Positions 1 to 9,043 of a stretch of DNA of 64,000 nucleotides are shown here, piece after piece. Source of the stretch: Parvularcula sp. BBD 1991-13 (GTDB lineage Bacteria; Pseudomonadota; Alphaproteobacteria; Caulobacterales; Parvularculaceae); assembly GCA_001657385.1 (NCBI GenBank), contig LYSZ01000003.1, positions 5,001-69,000 on the forward strand, in the 5' to 3' direction. How positions within the stretch are numbered: position 1 is the stretch's first letter; every line of letters starts with the position of its first letter. Position numbers and translations under genes: made by a program. The notes under the pieces are model-generated. The model did no database searches and was not told where the DNA came from. It worked only from the letters and a program-made list of their open reading frames with translations.

Positions 1-125
1 TAGGCGGAAAAATCTTGTTGCACAATAAGGATCGTTTCGCCGCCGTTCGCATATCGGCTTCCCATATCGGCGCCCGCGCCATTAGACGCGAGAAACCTCT
101 AAGAATATGAAACATATAGCATTTT

Positions 126-1184
126 TCAGAATTCACCGCGCCACTGGCGCACAGTCATCACCGCGGGCCCGGCGCTGCGCCCCGTTGCGGCCGCGGCGAT
201 GACGAGATCGGCGGCCAGGGCGGCCGAGGCGCGGTTGTAATGGACGTCGTCCCAGTAGTTTTCGTCCCGCGCGGTCAGGGGCGAGACCTGCATGAAGTCC
301 AGCACCGTCGCACCGGGACGCGCCTCGCGCACCAGTCGCGCAACACTGTCCTTGCAGGCGTCGAGACGCCGCTTATGCGTCAGGTAGAAATACGCATGGT
401 GCGGAGGAAAGACGACGATCAATTCGGCCGCCTCCGGCGTCGCTTCGAGCAACTCGCGCAAAAGCTCGTGATCGGGAAAGGCGCCGGGCCAGCCGGGCGC
501 CGCGTTTTCCACGCGCGCCGCCAGATCGGCGAGATCAATCGGCTCCTCCTGCTTGTAGATATTCATCCTTGCCCGGTGCAAATCGTACTCTTCGTCCGGC
601 GGCAGGAAATCCTCGAAACCGTCAGCGTCATAGCGGGAGACGTCGAGCCCGACATAGCGCCGCAACTGCCGCGTCGCGATCTCCAGGCTTTTGCCGTTGA
701 ACAGATATAATAAATCGTTGTACGGATTTTCATCGTACATCCAGGGCGGAAACGGACGTCTGGTGAGCCGCGGATAAGGCGCCGGAGAGGCGCACCAGTT
801 GCGGTCTACGCCGTAGATCAGGGTTCGCGGCGCCGGGTGATGACGGAAAAACAGCTTTGCGATCTGCGCCTGCTCCCAGGGCGTGCCCGCGTCCAGCGCC
901 AGATAGGCGAACCGCGCGCCGAACCCCTCGTTCAGACGGTCGGGCGGCAGCATGCGCACCGCCGAGGTCCCCAGCACGGCGCTGTCATAGGCGGGCTCGC
1001 GGGCGAGCGCCGGGTACATGTAGCGCTGATTGTTATCCATGTAGTGACGTTCGACCGGCGGCGAAAAGAGAATATTGTGATACGGATCAAAAAGGATCAG
1101 CAACAAAGCCGCGAGCGCCGTCACGGCGAAAAAGGACCCGGCGCACCAGGCGGAAAACGTCTTCCAGGGATCTGTCGCCGCCAT
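126..1184 (-). CDS. SGNH-hydrolase-like membrane-anchored protein, probable partner of the adjacent MBOAT acyltransferase
   Basis: 352 residues. An N-terminal hydrophobic segment (about residues 14-32) anchors a periplasmic domain. SGNH-type motifs are visible: GTS at residues 72-74 in the context DSAVLGTSAVR, where a GDS nucleophile block would sit, and DDVH at 312-315, the position of the catalytic Asp/His pair. This resembles AlgX/AlgJ-type accessory proteins that work with MBOAT proteins to O-acetylate exported polysaccharides. The start at 1184 is chosen because GAGAGG lies just upstream and because it begins 8 bases after the stop of the MBOAT gene, so the two form one transcript. The acetylated polymer is unknown. 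The function is inferred from motifs and context. Confidence 0.7.
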   Translation of the reverse strand: MAATDPWKTFSAWCAGSFFAVTALAALLLILFDPYHNILFSPPVERHYMDNNQRYMYPALAREPAYDSAVLGTSAVRMLPPDRLNEGFGARFAYLALDAGTPWEQAQIAKLFFRHHPAPRTLIYGVDRNWCASPAPYPRLTRRPFPPWMYDENPYNDLLYLFNGKSLEIATRQLRRYVGLDVSRYDADGFEDFLPPDEEYDLHRARMNIYKQEEPIDLADLAARVENAAPGWPGAFPDHELLRELLEATPEAAELIVVFPPHHAYFYLTHKRRLDACKDSVARLVREARPGATVLDFMQVSPLTARDENYWDDVHYNRASAALAADLVIAAAATGRSAGPAVMTVRQWRGEF

Positions 1185-1192
1185 GTCGCCTC

Positions 1193-2590
1193 TCAGAACT
1201 GGAAATAGATAAACTCGACCGATGCGCCGTCGCCGACCATGATCGCGAGCGCGCCGGCGCCGAGACCGAGCCCCGCCGCGGCGAGCCGCCTCGGCGCGAG
1301 CGCCTTGAACACGACGTCCTGAGAGGTCGGCGCGACCAGGACGATCAGCGAGGCGACGCTCAAGGCCGCGATGTCCGCCGGAGCGGACAGGACGGGCGCG
1401 GCGCCGGCGCCGCCGGCCGCGAACAGGGCGCGGTAATAATTCATATAGGTCGCCGCGTCGGGCGACCGGAACAGAACCCAGCCCAGAAGGACGAAAGCCG
1501 TGGTCAGTCCCCACCCGACGAATGTCGGCGTCGACAGCCGCGTCAGCGTCCAGACGCGGTTCGCGACAAGCCCCGCGCCGTGCCAGACGCCCCACAGAAC
1601 GAAGGGCCACCCCGCACCGTGCCACAATCCGCACAGCGCCATGGTGGCGAACAGCGCCGCCGCCTGGCGCGCCAGGCCGTGGCGGTTCCCCCCCAGCGGA
1701 ATGTAGAGATAATCGCGGAAAAAGCGCGACAGGGTCATGTGCCAGCGGCGCCAGAAATCGCGCATGCTGACCGCCCTGTATGGCGCGTCGAAGTTGAACG
1801 GCAGCCGAAGGCCGAATAGGAGAGCGATGCCGATGGCCATGTCCGAATAAGCGGAAAAGTCGAAATAGATCTGCAACGCAAAGGACAACAGCCCCGTCCA
1901 GGCGTCGGCGAAGGCGGGCGCGCCCTCGCCCGCGGCGGCGAACGCCGCGTCGGCGTGGGGGGCGAGCGCGTCGGCGATGACGATTTTCTTGAACAGGCCG
2001 ATGACGAACAGCGCCAGGCCCTGGCCCATGCGTTTCATTCGCTCCGCATCCGGGAGGACCGCCCCGAGCTGAGGGATAAGCTCATTGTGCCGAACAATCG
2101 GCCCGGCGATCAGTTGCGGAAAAAACGACACGAAATACGCATATTTCCGGAACGGATAGCTTGGGGCCGTCCCGCTGCGGCAGTCGGCGAGATAGGAAAT
2201 CTGCTGGAAGGTGTAAAAACTGATCCCGATCGGCAGAATGACGCTGACATCGGCGAGCCCGCGGACGCCGAGATCCGTCAGCGTGTCGCGAAAAAACCCG
2301 AGATACTTGAATCCGCCAAGCACGGCGAGGTTCGCCGCGACGCCGGCCCACATGAACGCGCCGGCCGACCGGCGGCCCCGGCGCCGGATGACGGCCCCGC
2401 CCAGCGCCCAGTTGAACGCGACGCTGCCCGCGAGCAGCGGCGTGAAACGCCAGTCCCACCAGCTGATAAAGGCGAACGAGGCGAGGATGATCCAGACTTC
2501 GCGCCGCGCGGGCGAGGCTCGCAACGCCGACCATCCGAGCCAGACCAGGGGCAGAAAAACGAAAAGGAACGCCTGCGAGTGAAACAGCAT
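1193..2590 (-). CDS. MBOAT family O-acyltransferase (AlgI-like)
   Basis: 465-residue polytopic inner-membrane protein. The N terminus (MLFHSQAFLFVFLPL) is typical of AlgI/DltB-like MBOAT proteins. The conserved block WRRWHMTLSRFFRDYLYIPL is at about residues 280-299, and the catalytic histidine is in LWHGAGWPF (His324). Such proteins pass acyl groups, usually acetyl, across the membrane to a periplasmic acceptor, commonly a polysaccharide. I chose the ATG at 2590; the reading frame stays open for about 70 more codons upstream, but that part is Arg/Ser-rich and unlike the family. It is followed 8 bases later by the SGNH-like gene, forming a two-gene O-acetylation operon that diverges from the membrane protein at 2951. 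Confidence 0.85.
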   Translation of the reverse strand: MLFHSQAFLFVFLPLVWLGWSALRASPARREVWIILASFAFISWWDWRFTPLLAGSVAFNWALGGAVIRRRGRRSAGAFMWAGVAANLAVLGGFKYLGFFRDTLTDLGVRGLADVSVILPIGISFYTFQQISYLADCRSGTAPSYPFRKYAYFVSFFPQLIAGPIVRHNELIPQLGAVLPDAERMKRMGQGLALFVIGLFKKIVIADALAPHADAAFAAAGEGAPAFADAWTGLLSFALQIYFDFSAYSDMAIGIALLFGLRLPFNFDAPYRAVSMRDFWRRWHMTLSRFFRDYLYIPLGGNRHGLARQAAALFATMALCGLWHGAGWPFVLWGVWHGAGLVANRVWTLTRLSTPTFVGWGLTTAFVLLGWVLFRSPDAATYMNYYRALFAAGGAGAAPVLSAPADIAALSVASLIVLVAPTSQDVVFKALAPRRLAAAGLGLGAGALAIMVGDGASVEFIYFQF

Positions 2591-2950
2591 TGCGAATGCG
2601 CGTGAAGCCCCGGCACGGAAGAAAGCGGATCGCCAAACAAACCGCTCGCGCAGCGACCATAAATGCGTTTCGCCGGCGGTGACAATGGGCGCACGCCGCC
2701 GGCCCGGCGCAGACGGTGAAGACGATGACGAGGTCGGGGCGCGCACGGCGTAGATGCGCCCCTGGGGCGTGGGGCCCTGCGGTCTGGGACGCTGCGGCAT
2801 AAGACGCTGCGATCTGAGACTTTGCGGTCTGGGACGCCGGTTCGATTCACGATCTTTTAAACGCGAATTCGTTAACCTTGCTCACGGACTGCGGCGCGCG
2901 GCGCCTGAGCAAGGTCAACAGGCCGCCGGGGCCAGCGGAGATTATGCGTC
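2591..2950. other. 360-bp divergent intergenic region
   Basis: It separates the MBOAT operon (minus strand) from the membrane protein at 2951 (plus strand) and must hold both promoters. No convincing gene is seen. The notable content is a 15-bp tandem array at 2777-2836, listed separately. Confidence 0.6.
2777..2836. repeat. Four-unit 15-bp degenerate tandem repeat
   Basis: The units start at 2777, 2792, 2807 and 2822. They read CTGCGGTCTGGGACG, CTGCGGCATAAGACG, CTGCGATCTGAGACT and TTGCGGTCTGGGACG. The first and last units differ at one base. The array lies between divergent promoters. I see no coding role. Confidence 0.85.
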
Positions 2951-4498
2951 ATGACAGCAGCATCGACAGCGCGCGCTTTCAGGTTGAACCCTGTCTCCGC
3001 CCTGCCCGCGCGACTGCGCTTTCCCGCGGCCATGTGCGCCTTGATTTTTTCATCCCTGCCTGTTCGCATGGGCAGCGCCACGCCCGACGTCAGTTGGCTG
3101 ATCGACATGTGCGCGCGGATCCTGAACGGCGAACGCGCCTATGTCGACGTTTTCGAGACGACGCCGCCCATTCCCATGCTGCTCTACATGCCGGGCGCAT
3201 GGGCGGAAATCCATACTGGCATTGCCGCGGAGATCGCCGTCGTCGCCTATGCCTATCTCGTTTATATCGGGGTATTGTGGCTCGCCTGGCGCCTGCTGCC
3301 GGCGCAGGTTGACGAGACCGGCTCATCCGCATGGCGTGTGATTTTTCCGCTCGGCGTCTTTCTTTTCATACTGACGAACGACACGTTCGCGCAGCGCGAA
3401 ACTTTTTCCGTAGCGCTCATGACACCCATGATTTACTCACTGATTGCAAGGACCCGGACCGGGACATGGCCGCCGTTCAAATGGCGCGCCCTCGCCGTTT
3501 TGCTCGCCGGTTTCGGCGCGGCCGTAAAGCCGCCGCTTTTCACGCTGCCGCTATTGCTGTGCGGCGGCTACCTGGTTTTTTCGACCCGCGCCGTTCGCCC
3601 GCTTTATTCCAGCGGGCTGATCGCCAGCGCCGTCATTTTCAGCGGCGTCACCGCTGCGTCCTTCTTGGCGTTCCCGGCCTATTTCGACGGGGTCTACCAG
3701 ATCATGCGCGACGTTTACGTACCGATCAAGCACCACGTCGTTTACGGCTTCATGTCCGACAGTTTCGCCTTTTCGCTGGCATGCGCCGCGCTGACGCTCC
3801 TTCGTCCGGCGACGGCGCGGCGCTTGCGCGAGGCCGATATGTATTTCCTCATAGCGGCGGCCGGATTCGCGATTGCATATTTTTACCAGGGGAAATACTT
3901 CGACTACCACGTCGTTCCCATCGCCCTTTTCTGCTTCATGGTCGCCTGGTCGAGCTTTCCGCTCGCCAGGGCGGAAAGCGAGGTCCCGGCGCGCGGCGGG
4001 CGCGTCTCAATCGGCAAGACAATTGTCTTCCTCATCGTCGGCTTCGGCCTGTTCGTGTCCTTCGACGACGGCGAGCCGACGCTGCGGGACCGTTCGTGGA
4101 CGGAAGGGCTGGACAGGCCGACGGCCATGGCGATATCGGCGGGATACATCACCGGCTTTCCCCTCGCCCGGGAGATCGACGCGCGATGGGTCAACACCGT
4201 TCACTGCCAGTGGGCGATCACCTACCCGGAAGCCTTCATGATGAAACAGCATGTATCGGACGAACAGCGCCGCCTGTTTCGCAAATACCAAGACCGCGAG
4301 ACTGAACGGACGATTTCGGTCGTTGCCGAAAAACGGCCCGACATCATCATCCAAAGCACGACGCCGACCGCCCTCGGGCTGGAGGCAAGGCTCCTGGCGC
4401 GCGAACCGGCTCTGTTCGACGATTACTCGATCGTCGCCGAGGAAGGCGTGTTCAGGATCTGGCGGCGCCGCGCCGCCGGCGCGCCGGCGCGCTCCTGA
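2951..4498 (+). CDS. Polytopic membrane protein, possible GT-C-type glycosyltransferase
   Basis: 515 residues with roughly ten hydrophobic segments between about residues 22 and 375 and a soluble C-terminal region. The first extracytoplasmic loop contains DVSWLIDMCARILNG followed by an aromatic/acidic VDVFETTPP segment. That layout (acidic residue in the first loop after TM1, ARILNGERAYVDVFE) resembles membrane mannosyl/arabinosyltransferases of the GT-C fold that use lipid-linked sugars. I cannot name a specific family. It diverges from the O-acetylation pair, so the three may act on the same surface glycan; that link is inference. It is an isolated gene, followed after 134 bp by the patatin gene. 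Confidence 0.6.
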   Translation: MTAASTARAFRLNPVSALPARLRFPAAMCALIFSSLPVRMGSATPDVSWLIDMCARILNGERAYVDVFETTPPIPMLLYMPGAWAEIHTGIAAEIAVVAYAYLVYIGVLWLAWRLLPAQVDETGSSAWRVIFPLGVFLFILTNDTFAQRETFSVALMTPMIYSLIARTRTGTWPPFKWRALAVLLAGFGAAVKPPLFTLPLLLCGGYLVFSTRAVRPLYSSGLIASAVIFSGVTAASFLAFPAYFDGVYQIMRDVYVPIKHHVVYGFMSDSFAFSLACAALTLLRPATARRLREADMYFLIAAAGFAIAYFYQGKYFDYHVVPIALFCFMVAWSSFPLARAESEVPARGGRVSIGKTIVFLIVGFGLFVSFDDGEPTLRDRSWTEGLDRPTAMAISAGYITGFPLAREIDARWVNTVHCQWAITYPEAFMMKQHVSDEQRRLFRKYQDRETERTISVVAEKRPDIIIQSTTPTALGLEARLLAREPALFDDYSIVAEEGVFRIWRRRAAGAPARS

Positions 4499-4632
4499 AG
4501 ACAGGGGCGATCGCGGGGCCGGCGCCGCCCCGTCCCGCCGCTCCCCGATGCCGCGCCTCTCGCCGCGCCGGGTTTCACACTCGCGAAATCTAGCGGTTGC
4601 AAGATGGCCGGGAACCTGATTGCGTTGGAGCC

Positions 4633-5601
4633 ATGAACGATCTTTTGAGCCTGTCCCATTCGGCGCGTCCGAGCATCGGCCTCGCGCTGGGCGGCGGCGT
4701 CGCCCGCGGCTGGGCGCATATCGGCGCGGTTCGCCGCCTCGAAGAGCATGGCGTGCGCCCCGATATCGTCGCCGGGACCTCGGTGGGCGCGCTGGTGGGC
4801 GGTTTCTGGCGCGCCGGGCGCCTCGACGCGCTTGAGGAATGGGCGCGGGCGCTGACGAAAACCCGTATGCTGAGCTATTTCGACGTTATGCTGAACGGCT
4901 CCGGCCTGATGGGGGGCAAGCGGCTCGAAAAGGCGCTGAAGCGCTATCTCCCGCGGACCGACATCAGCCAGTTGCCGGAAAAGTTCGTCGCCGTGACATC
5001 GGAACTTGCGACCGGCCACGAGTGCTGGTTGATGGACGGCGATCTGGGCGAAGCGATCCAGGCCGCCTACGCCCTGCCTGGCGTCTTTCCACCGCGCGCG
5101 GTCAACGGGCGCTGGCTGATCGACGGCGCGCTGGTCAATCCGTTGCCGGTGTCCGCGTGCCGCGCGCTCGGCGCGCGCATCGTCATCGCGATCGGTCTGC
5201 ATGCGGACGCTTTCGGCAAGGGCGTGATGGCGCGCAAGGAAAAGTTCGGCGCGCCGGATTTGACCGCGCCCGGCGCATCGATGATGGCCGACGGCGGCGC
5301 GGAGCTGGAGGCCGCGTCGAAGGGCAACCTGACGGAAAAGCTGATGCTGCGACGGCTGTTCCACGCCGGCGAAAACACGCCGGGGCTCGGCTCGGTGATG
5401 CTCGCCTCGTTCAATATCCTGATGGACCGGATCACCCGCTCACGCCTCGCCGGAGAGCCAGCCGACGTCCTCGTGCTGCCGCATGTCGGTCATATCCCGC
5501 TGCTTGCATTCGACCGGGCCGATGAACTGATCCAGCTCGGCCGCGAAGCCATCGATCAGCACATGCCCCAGATCGAAAGCGCGATCGAATATCTGGCGTG
5601 A
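4633..5601 (+). CDS. Patatin-like phospholipase family protein (RssA-like)
   Basis: 322 residues. The oxyanion-hole block GGGVARGWAHIG is at residues 20-31, the nucleophile elbow GTSVG at 48-52 (Ser50) and the catalytic Asp in DGA at 164-166, so the Ser-Asp dyad of bacterial patatins is complete. There is no signal peptide, so it is probably cytoplasmic or peripheral. It is expected to hydrolyse acyl esters of phospholipids or similar lipids; the substrate is unknown. The ATG at 4633 is chosen because TTGGAG sits just upstream and it falls shortly before the conserved domain; an earlier in-frame start at 4597 adds 12 unconserved residues. Confidence 0.85.
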   Translation: MNDLLSLSHSARPSIGLALGGGVARGWAHIGAVRRLEEHGVRPDIVAGTSVGALVGGFWRAGRLDALEEWARALTKTRMLSYFDVMLNGSGLMGGKRLEKALKRYLPRTDISQLPEKFVAVTSELATGHECWLMDGDLGEAIQAAYALPGVFPPRAVNGRWLIDGALVNPLPVSACRALGARIVIAIGLHADAFGKGVMARKEKFGAPDLTAPGASMMADGGAELEAASKGNLTEKLMLRRLFHAGENTPGLGSVMLASFNILMDRITRSRLAGEPADVLVLPHVGHIPLLAFDRADELIQLGREAIDQHMPQIESAIEYLA

Positions 5602-5694
5602 GCCGCCTTCCCGCGCCTGGCGTCAAGAAAATAGCGGCAGGAACGCCCCAAAGCGCCAGACCGATGCTTACGGTGCGGATTAAAAACAGGTAAT

Positions 5695-5719
5695 GCGTAA
5701 TACAATTGTCACATTACGC
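5695..5719. promoter_or_regulatory. Inverted repeat GCGTAAT-N11-ATTACGC upstream of the fasciclin gene
   Basis: A perfect 7-bp inverted repeat (5695-5701 and 5713-5719) with an AT-rich 11-base spacer lies about 108-132 bases before the fasciclin start. It has the geometry of an operator for a dimeric regulator. No regulator can be assigned. Confidence 0.35.
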
Positions 5720-5772
5720 TTGTTCTTCGTTTGCGGATCGGCGCCTTTCAGAAAATTTATAAAATTAAAATT

Positions 5773-5798
5773 GGAACCGCCGGTAAACTCTGTGCGTA
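5773..5798 (+). promoter_or_regulatory. Candidate EcfG-type general stress promoter for the fasciclin gene
   Basis: GGAAC at 5773-5777 is followed after 17 bases by CGTA at 5795-5798. The alphaproteobacterial EcfG consensus is GGAAC-N16/17-CGTT, so one base of the -10 differs. It ends about 28 bases before the start codon of the fasciclin protein. Confidence 0.4.
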
Positions 5799-5826
5799 TG
5801 TGGGGCATGCAACATGGAGAATTCCA

Positions 5827-6366
5827 ATGACGTTCAAATCAACCCTTTTCGTCGCGATCGCCGCTACCGCGGCCGCCATTGCGCCCGCTTTTGCCGGAGA
5901 CCATGGCGACAAAGACAAAATGAGCTATGACAAGAAAAAGGCGGACATCGTCGACACCGCCGTCAACGCCGGATCGTTCACGACGCTCGTCGCCGCGGTT
6001 CAGGCCGCCGGCCTTGAGGAAACCCTGCGCGGCGAAGGCCCGTTCACGGTGTTCGCCCCGACCGACGACGCGTTCGCCGCGCTGCCGGAAGGCACGCTCG
6101 ACAATCTCCTCAAGCCGGAGAACAAGGACCAGCTCGCCGGCATTCTGACCTACCACGTGGTCGCGGGCAAAACGAAGTCGAAAGACCTCGCCGGCAAGAC
6201 CCTCACCGTCGCCACCGTCAACGGCGCGGACGTTGAAATCGACGGCACCGACGGCGTCACGGTCAATGGCGCGAACGTCGTGAAAGCCGACGTGTGGGCT
6301 TCCAACGGCGTGATCCACGTCATCGACGCAGTCATCCTTCCGCCTGCGGAAGGCGGCGAATCATAA
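5827..6366 (+). CDS. Secreted fasciclin (FAS1) domain protein
   Basis: 179 residues. A clear signal peptide (residues 1-23, ending AFA) is followed by a short Lys/Asp-rich linker and a single FAS1 domain. Diagnostic segments are [25 protein letters not shown] and the C-terminal [13 protein letters not shown]. Single FAS1-domain proteins of this kind act outside the cytoplasm in adhesion or stress tolerance; the ligand is unknown. The ATG at 5827 is preceded by GGAGA and starts directly with the signal peptide, so the longer open frame from 5731 is not used. A possible stress-type promoter lies upstream and a terminator downstream, so it is probably transcribed alone. Confidence 0.9.
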   Translation: MTFKSTLFVAIAATAAAIAPAFAGDHGDKDKMSYDKKKADIVDTAVNAGSFTTLVAAVQAAGLEETLRGEGPFTVFAPTDDAFAALPEGTLDNLLKPENKDQLAGILTYHVVAGKTKSKDLAGKTLTVATVNGADVEIDGTDGVTVNGANVVKADVWASNGVIHVIDAVILPPAEGGES

Positions 6367-6432
6367 GCCGGGACGTAAGCAGGGACAATCGCGGACCGGA
6401 TTTTACAATCCCGACCGTTACAGATCGTTGAG

Positions 6433-6471
6433 AAGCGCCGTCGCCCATTGCGGCGGCGCTTTTCCTTTTTT
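6433..6471 (+). terminator. Rho-independent terminator after the fasciclin gene
   Basis: A GC-rich hairpin has arms AGCGCCG and CGGCGCT, extended by further pairs in the loop, and is followed by TTTTCCTTTTTT. It lies 67 bases after the fasciclin stop codon. Confidence 0.75.
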
Positions 6472-6527
6472 GCGTCTGATCGTTTTCGCGTTTGGTCGTT
6501 TTCACCGCACGCACGTCAGCAGGCGGC

Positions 6528-6959
6528 TCAGCAAGCGGCGATGTATTCCTTCAACGCCTTGGCTTCCTGTTCAGCCAGGTCGATCTTGCGCTTGACCACG
6601 TCGCCGATGGACACCACGCCCACGACGGCGGCGCCGTTGACAACCGGCAGATGGCGGATGCGCTTGCGGGTCATTTCCTCCATCAGTTCGTTGACGGTCG
6701 ATTCCGGCGAGCAGGTAAAAGGCGACGGCGTCATGCAGTCCCGAACGGACATGGCCGTCACCGAGGCGCCTTTCGAACCGAGCTTGCGCACCACATCGCG
6801 TTCGGAGAGAATGCCGACGATTGCATCTTCCTCATCCATGACCAGCACCGCGCCGATATTGCGCTCGTTCAGGACGGCCACCGCCTCGGCGACCGTGTCG
6901 TCGGATTTCACGGCGTAAACGGCGGCGCCTTTATGTTCCAGAATATTCGCAACCTTCAT
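6528..6959 (-). CDS. CBS domain-pair protein
   Basis: 143 residues consisting almost entirely of two CBS motifs. The first (about residues 5-62) contains IGAVLVMDEEDAIVGILSERD; the second (about 72-130) contains IRHLPVVNGAAVVGVVSIGD. Such stand-alone pairs usually bind adenine nucleotides and sense energy state, but no effector or partner is visible. The start is placed at 6959 because GGAGG then sits five bases before the ATG. A second ATG directly upstream (6962) is too close to that ribosome site. It is monocistronic. Confidence 0.88.
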   Translation of the reverse strand: MKVANILEHKGAAVYAVKSDDTVAEAVAVLNERNIGAVLVMDEEDAIVGILSERDVVRKLGSKGASVTAMSVRDCMTPSPFTCSPESTVNELMEEMTRKRIRHLPVVNGAAVVGVVSIGDVVKRKIDLAEQEAKALKEYIAAC

Positions 6960-7308
6960 CATTTCCTCCTTGAACGGAACTGCAAAGGCCGGCGTTTTTA
7001 TCGGTGGTTTATGCGCGCCGGCGGAGCTGCGGGGCGTTCTCGGGCCGGGAAGCGTCGATACGGTCCGTCGAGAGCGCCTTGAAACCATCATTCGCCGGCC
7101 GTTTCACGGCCGGATCGTACGACAAGACGTCGTCAGCGGCGGATGCGGGGGACGAAACGGCCGGGCGCATCGCTCGCCTTGTCTAAAGACAGTGTGCGCG
7201 CCTCGCAAAAAAAGGCAAGAGCCCGGCTTCATCAATCCATGCCGCACCTGCACAAGACTTTACGCACTTGCGAGACGACCGGCGCGGCCCTCTGCGCGAG
7301 TCTTCCGT
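6960..7308. other. Intergenic region upstream of the CBS gene
   Basis: 349 bp between the CBS gene and the end of the rhomboid gene, both on the minus strand. It contains the CBS-gene promoter region and a perfect hairpin at 7095-7113 (CCGGCCGT, loop TTC, ACGGCCGG) without a T-run. No supported gene is seen. Confidence 0.5.
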
Positions 7309-8067
7309 TCAGCGGAACGCCCGCGCCAGGCGCTCGAAAACCGGATAGGCGAACAGGCCGAACAGATATCCGCCGATATGCGCTTCCCAGGCGATGCTCG
7401 CCCCGCCGGTAAAGGCGGCGCCGAAAACGCCGATGGCGATGTTGGAAAAGACGACAAACCCGCTCCACGCCAGAACGCTGGCGCTGGTCAGCGCGCTGAG
7501 GCTGGAGGCTTCGGGGCCGAACAGGCTGGTGCGGTTGAAGGCGAAACGCACCACCGCACCCAAAAGCCCGGACACGCCGCCCGACGCGCCGACGAGAAGC
7601 GTGATGTCCGTCATGTGGAACAGGGTAAAGACAAGCGCGCCGACGATCCCGCTCAGGAAATAAAATGTCAGGAACAATCCGGCTGCGGATAAAGCGGCGA
7701 AGGATTGAAGCGCGCGCTCCGCGCCCATGCGCCGGGCCACCGGCGCGCCGAAGGCGACGAACCACAACATGTTGAAAAGAAGATGCGCAAGGCTTGCGTG
7801 AACGAACATGTGCCCGATCAGCGGCGACAGGAGCCCGAGCCAGCCGCCATTGGCTTGCGGCCCCGCGAGAAACCGCACCGGGGAAAACCCGGCGCCGTTT
7901 TCAATGATCCAGACCGCGCGCGCCGGCGCGACGACCATCAGGGCGAACATCAGGGCCGTCACCCCGGCCGTGGCCAGCACGACCCCCGGCAGGTTGAACA
8001 CGCGCCTGGTGTCGATCTCGCCGCCGGGCCGGCGCAAGACGTAGGGTTTGTCGGAGGCGTCGCTCAT
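7309..8067 (-). CDS. Rhomboid family intramembrane serine protease
   Basis: 252 residues with about six membrane segments. The catalytic Ser is in GASGG (Ser162) and the catalytic His in EAHIGGYLFG (His230). The HxxxN element of TM2 is present in LAHLLFNM (His95, Asn99). It should cleave transmembrane substrates in the inner membrane; the substrate is unknown. The start at 8067 is chosen because the preceding open frame (up to 8229) is Arg-rich and not conserved. It is divergent from the PilZ gene at 8306. Confidence 0.9.
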   Translation of the reverse strand: MSDASDKPYVLRRPGGEIDTRRVFNLPGVVLATAGVTALMFALMVVAPARAVWIIENGAGFSPVRFLAGPQANGGWLGLLSPLIGHMFVHASLAHLLFNMLWFVAFGAPVARRMGAERALQSFAALSAAGLFLTFYFLSGIVGALVFTLFHMTDITLLVGASGGVSGLLGAVVRFAFNRTSLFGPEASSLSALTSASVLAWSGFVVFSNIAIGVFGAAFTGGASIAWEAHIGGYLFGLFAYPVFERLARAFR

Positions 8068-8305
8068 ATGGCCATGCCGGCGGGACCGGTCCTTCCTGTT
8101 TCGCCGCGTGCAGCATCCGACGCCCCGGCGCAATTGGCAACCGCCGGACCCGCACGCCCACGCGCCGAGCGACGGACCACTGGGCCGCGTCGGCGTCGAG
8201 GACGTAAGCGGGGCGTTAACGCGATGCAACCACGCTGCGCGTCGCAGGCAAAGCTTTGTTCACGAAAGGCGGTTAACAATGCCTGCCGCGAAGGGGCGGC
8301 GTAAA

Positions 8306-9022
8306 ATGGCTTCGAAACATTCAGATCATGACGACAACCCCTTGCGCGCGCCGCGCGCCGGCGCCGCGGCGCCGGCGGCCTCGGGAGACGAGCGGCGCAA
8401 ACACCGGCGCCTGTCGACAAGGCTCAAGGCGCGGTATCTCGACGCGCAGGGCCGCGAAAAACCATGCCTGATCGTGAACATCTCTGCGGGCGGCGCGCTG
8501 TTGAAGGCGAAATCGCCCCCGGCGGCCCGGGAAAAGATCATTCTCTATATCGACCAGGTGGGGCGCTTCGAAGCGTCGGTGATCCGGTCAGAAGGCGTGG
8601 AATTCGCGGTTTCTTACGCGGCGAAGCGGGCCAAAAACGCCAGAACCGCCGATAACCTGACCAAAATCCTCAATCAGGACCGCCAGACCACCGACCGGCG
8701 CAGGACCCCGCGCATCGAGCAGAACGAAAGCGCGGTGATTTACCTCGAGGACGGCGCCGCCCGCCACTGCGCCATCATGGACATCTCGCTCACCGGCGCG
8801 TCGCTGGAAATCGCGCCGCGCCCGCCGCTGGGCAGCCATGTCATTCTGGGACGCATGACCGCGAAAGTGGTGCGCCGCCATGACAAGGGCGTGAGCGTCA
8901 TTTTCACCGGCGGCGCGGAACGCATGGACGATATCATCAAGGAAACCGCCGCGCCCGCCCCGCAGCCGGTCGCTGGCGCCCCCTTTGCACCCTCGTTCGG
9001 GAAGAAAGGCCCGAAAGCCTGA
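8306..9022 (+). CDS. Tandem PilZ-domain protein, probable cyclic-di-GMP receptor
   Basis: 238 residues with two PilZ-like modules. The first (about residues 30-125) has the Arg-rich RRKHRR and NISAGGALL; the second (about 135-215) has DRRRTPR and DISLTGASL. These correspond to the RxxxR and [DN]xSxxG c-di-GMP-binding motifs, and both copies look intact. The tail is Ala/Pro-rich. There is no enzyme domain, so it is likely an adaptor that responds to c-di-GMP. The start at 8306 follows AAGGGGCGG; an alternative ATG at 8279 has no good ribosome site. The gene at 9044 follows after 21 bases and probably shares its transcript. Confidence 0.8.
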   Translation: MASKHSDHDDNPLRAPRAGAAAPAASGDERRKHRRLSTRLKARYLDAQGREKPCLIVNISAGGALLKAKSPPAAREKIILYIDQVGRFEASVIRSEGVEFAVSYAAKRAKNARTADNLTKILNQDRQTTDRRRTPRIEQNESAVIYLEDGAARHCAIMDISLTGASLEIAPRPPLGSHVILGRMTAKVVRRHDKGVSVIFTGGAERMDDIIKETAAPAPQPVAGAPFAPSFGKKGPKA

Positions 9023-9043
9023 CGAACGAACGGGGAAGGCGCG

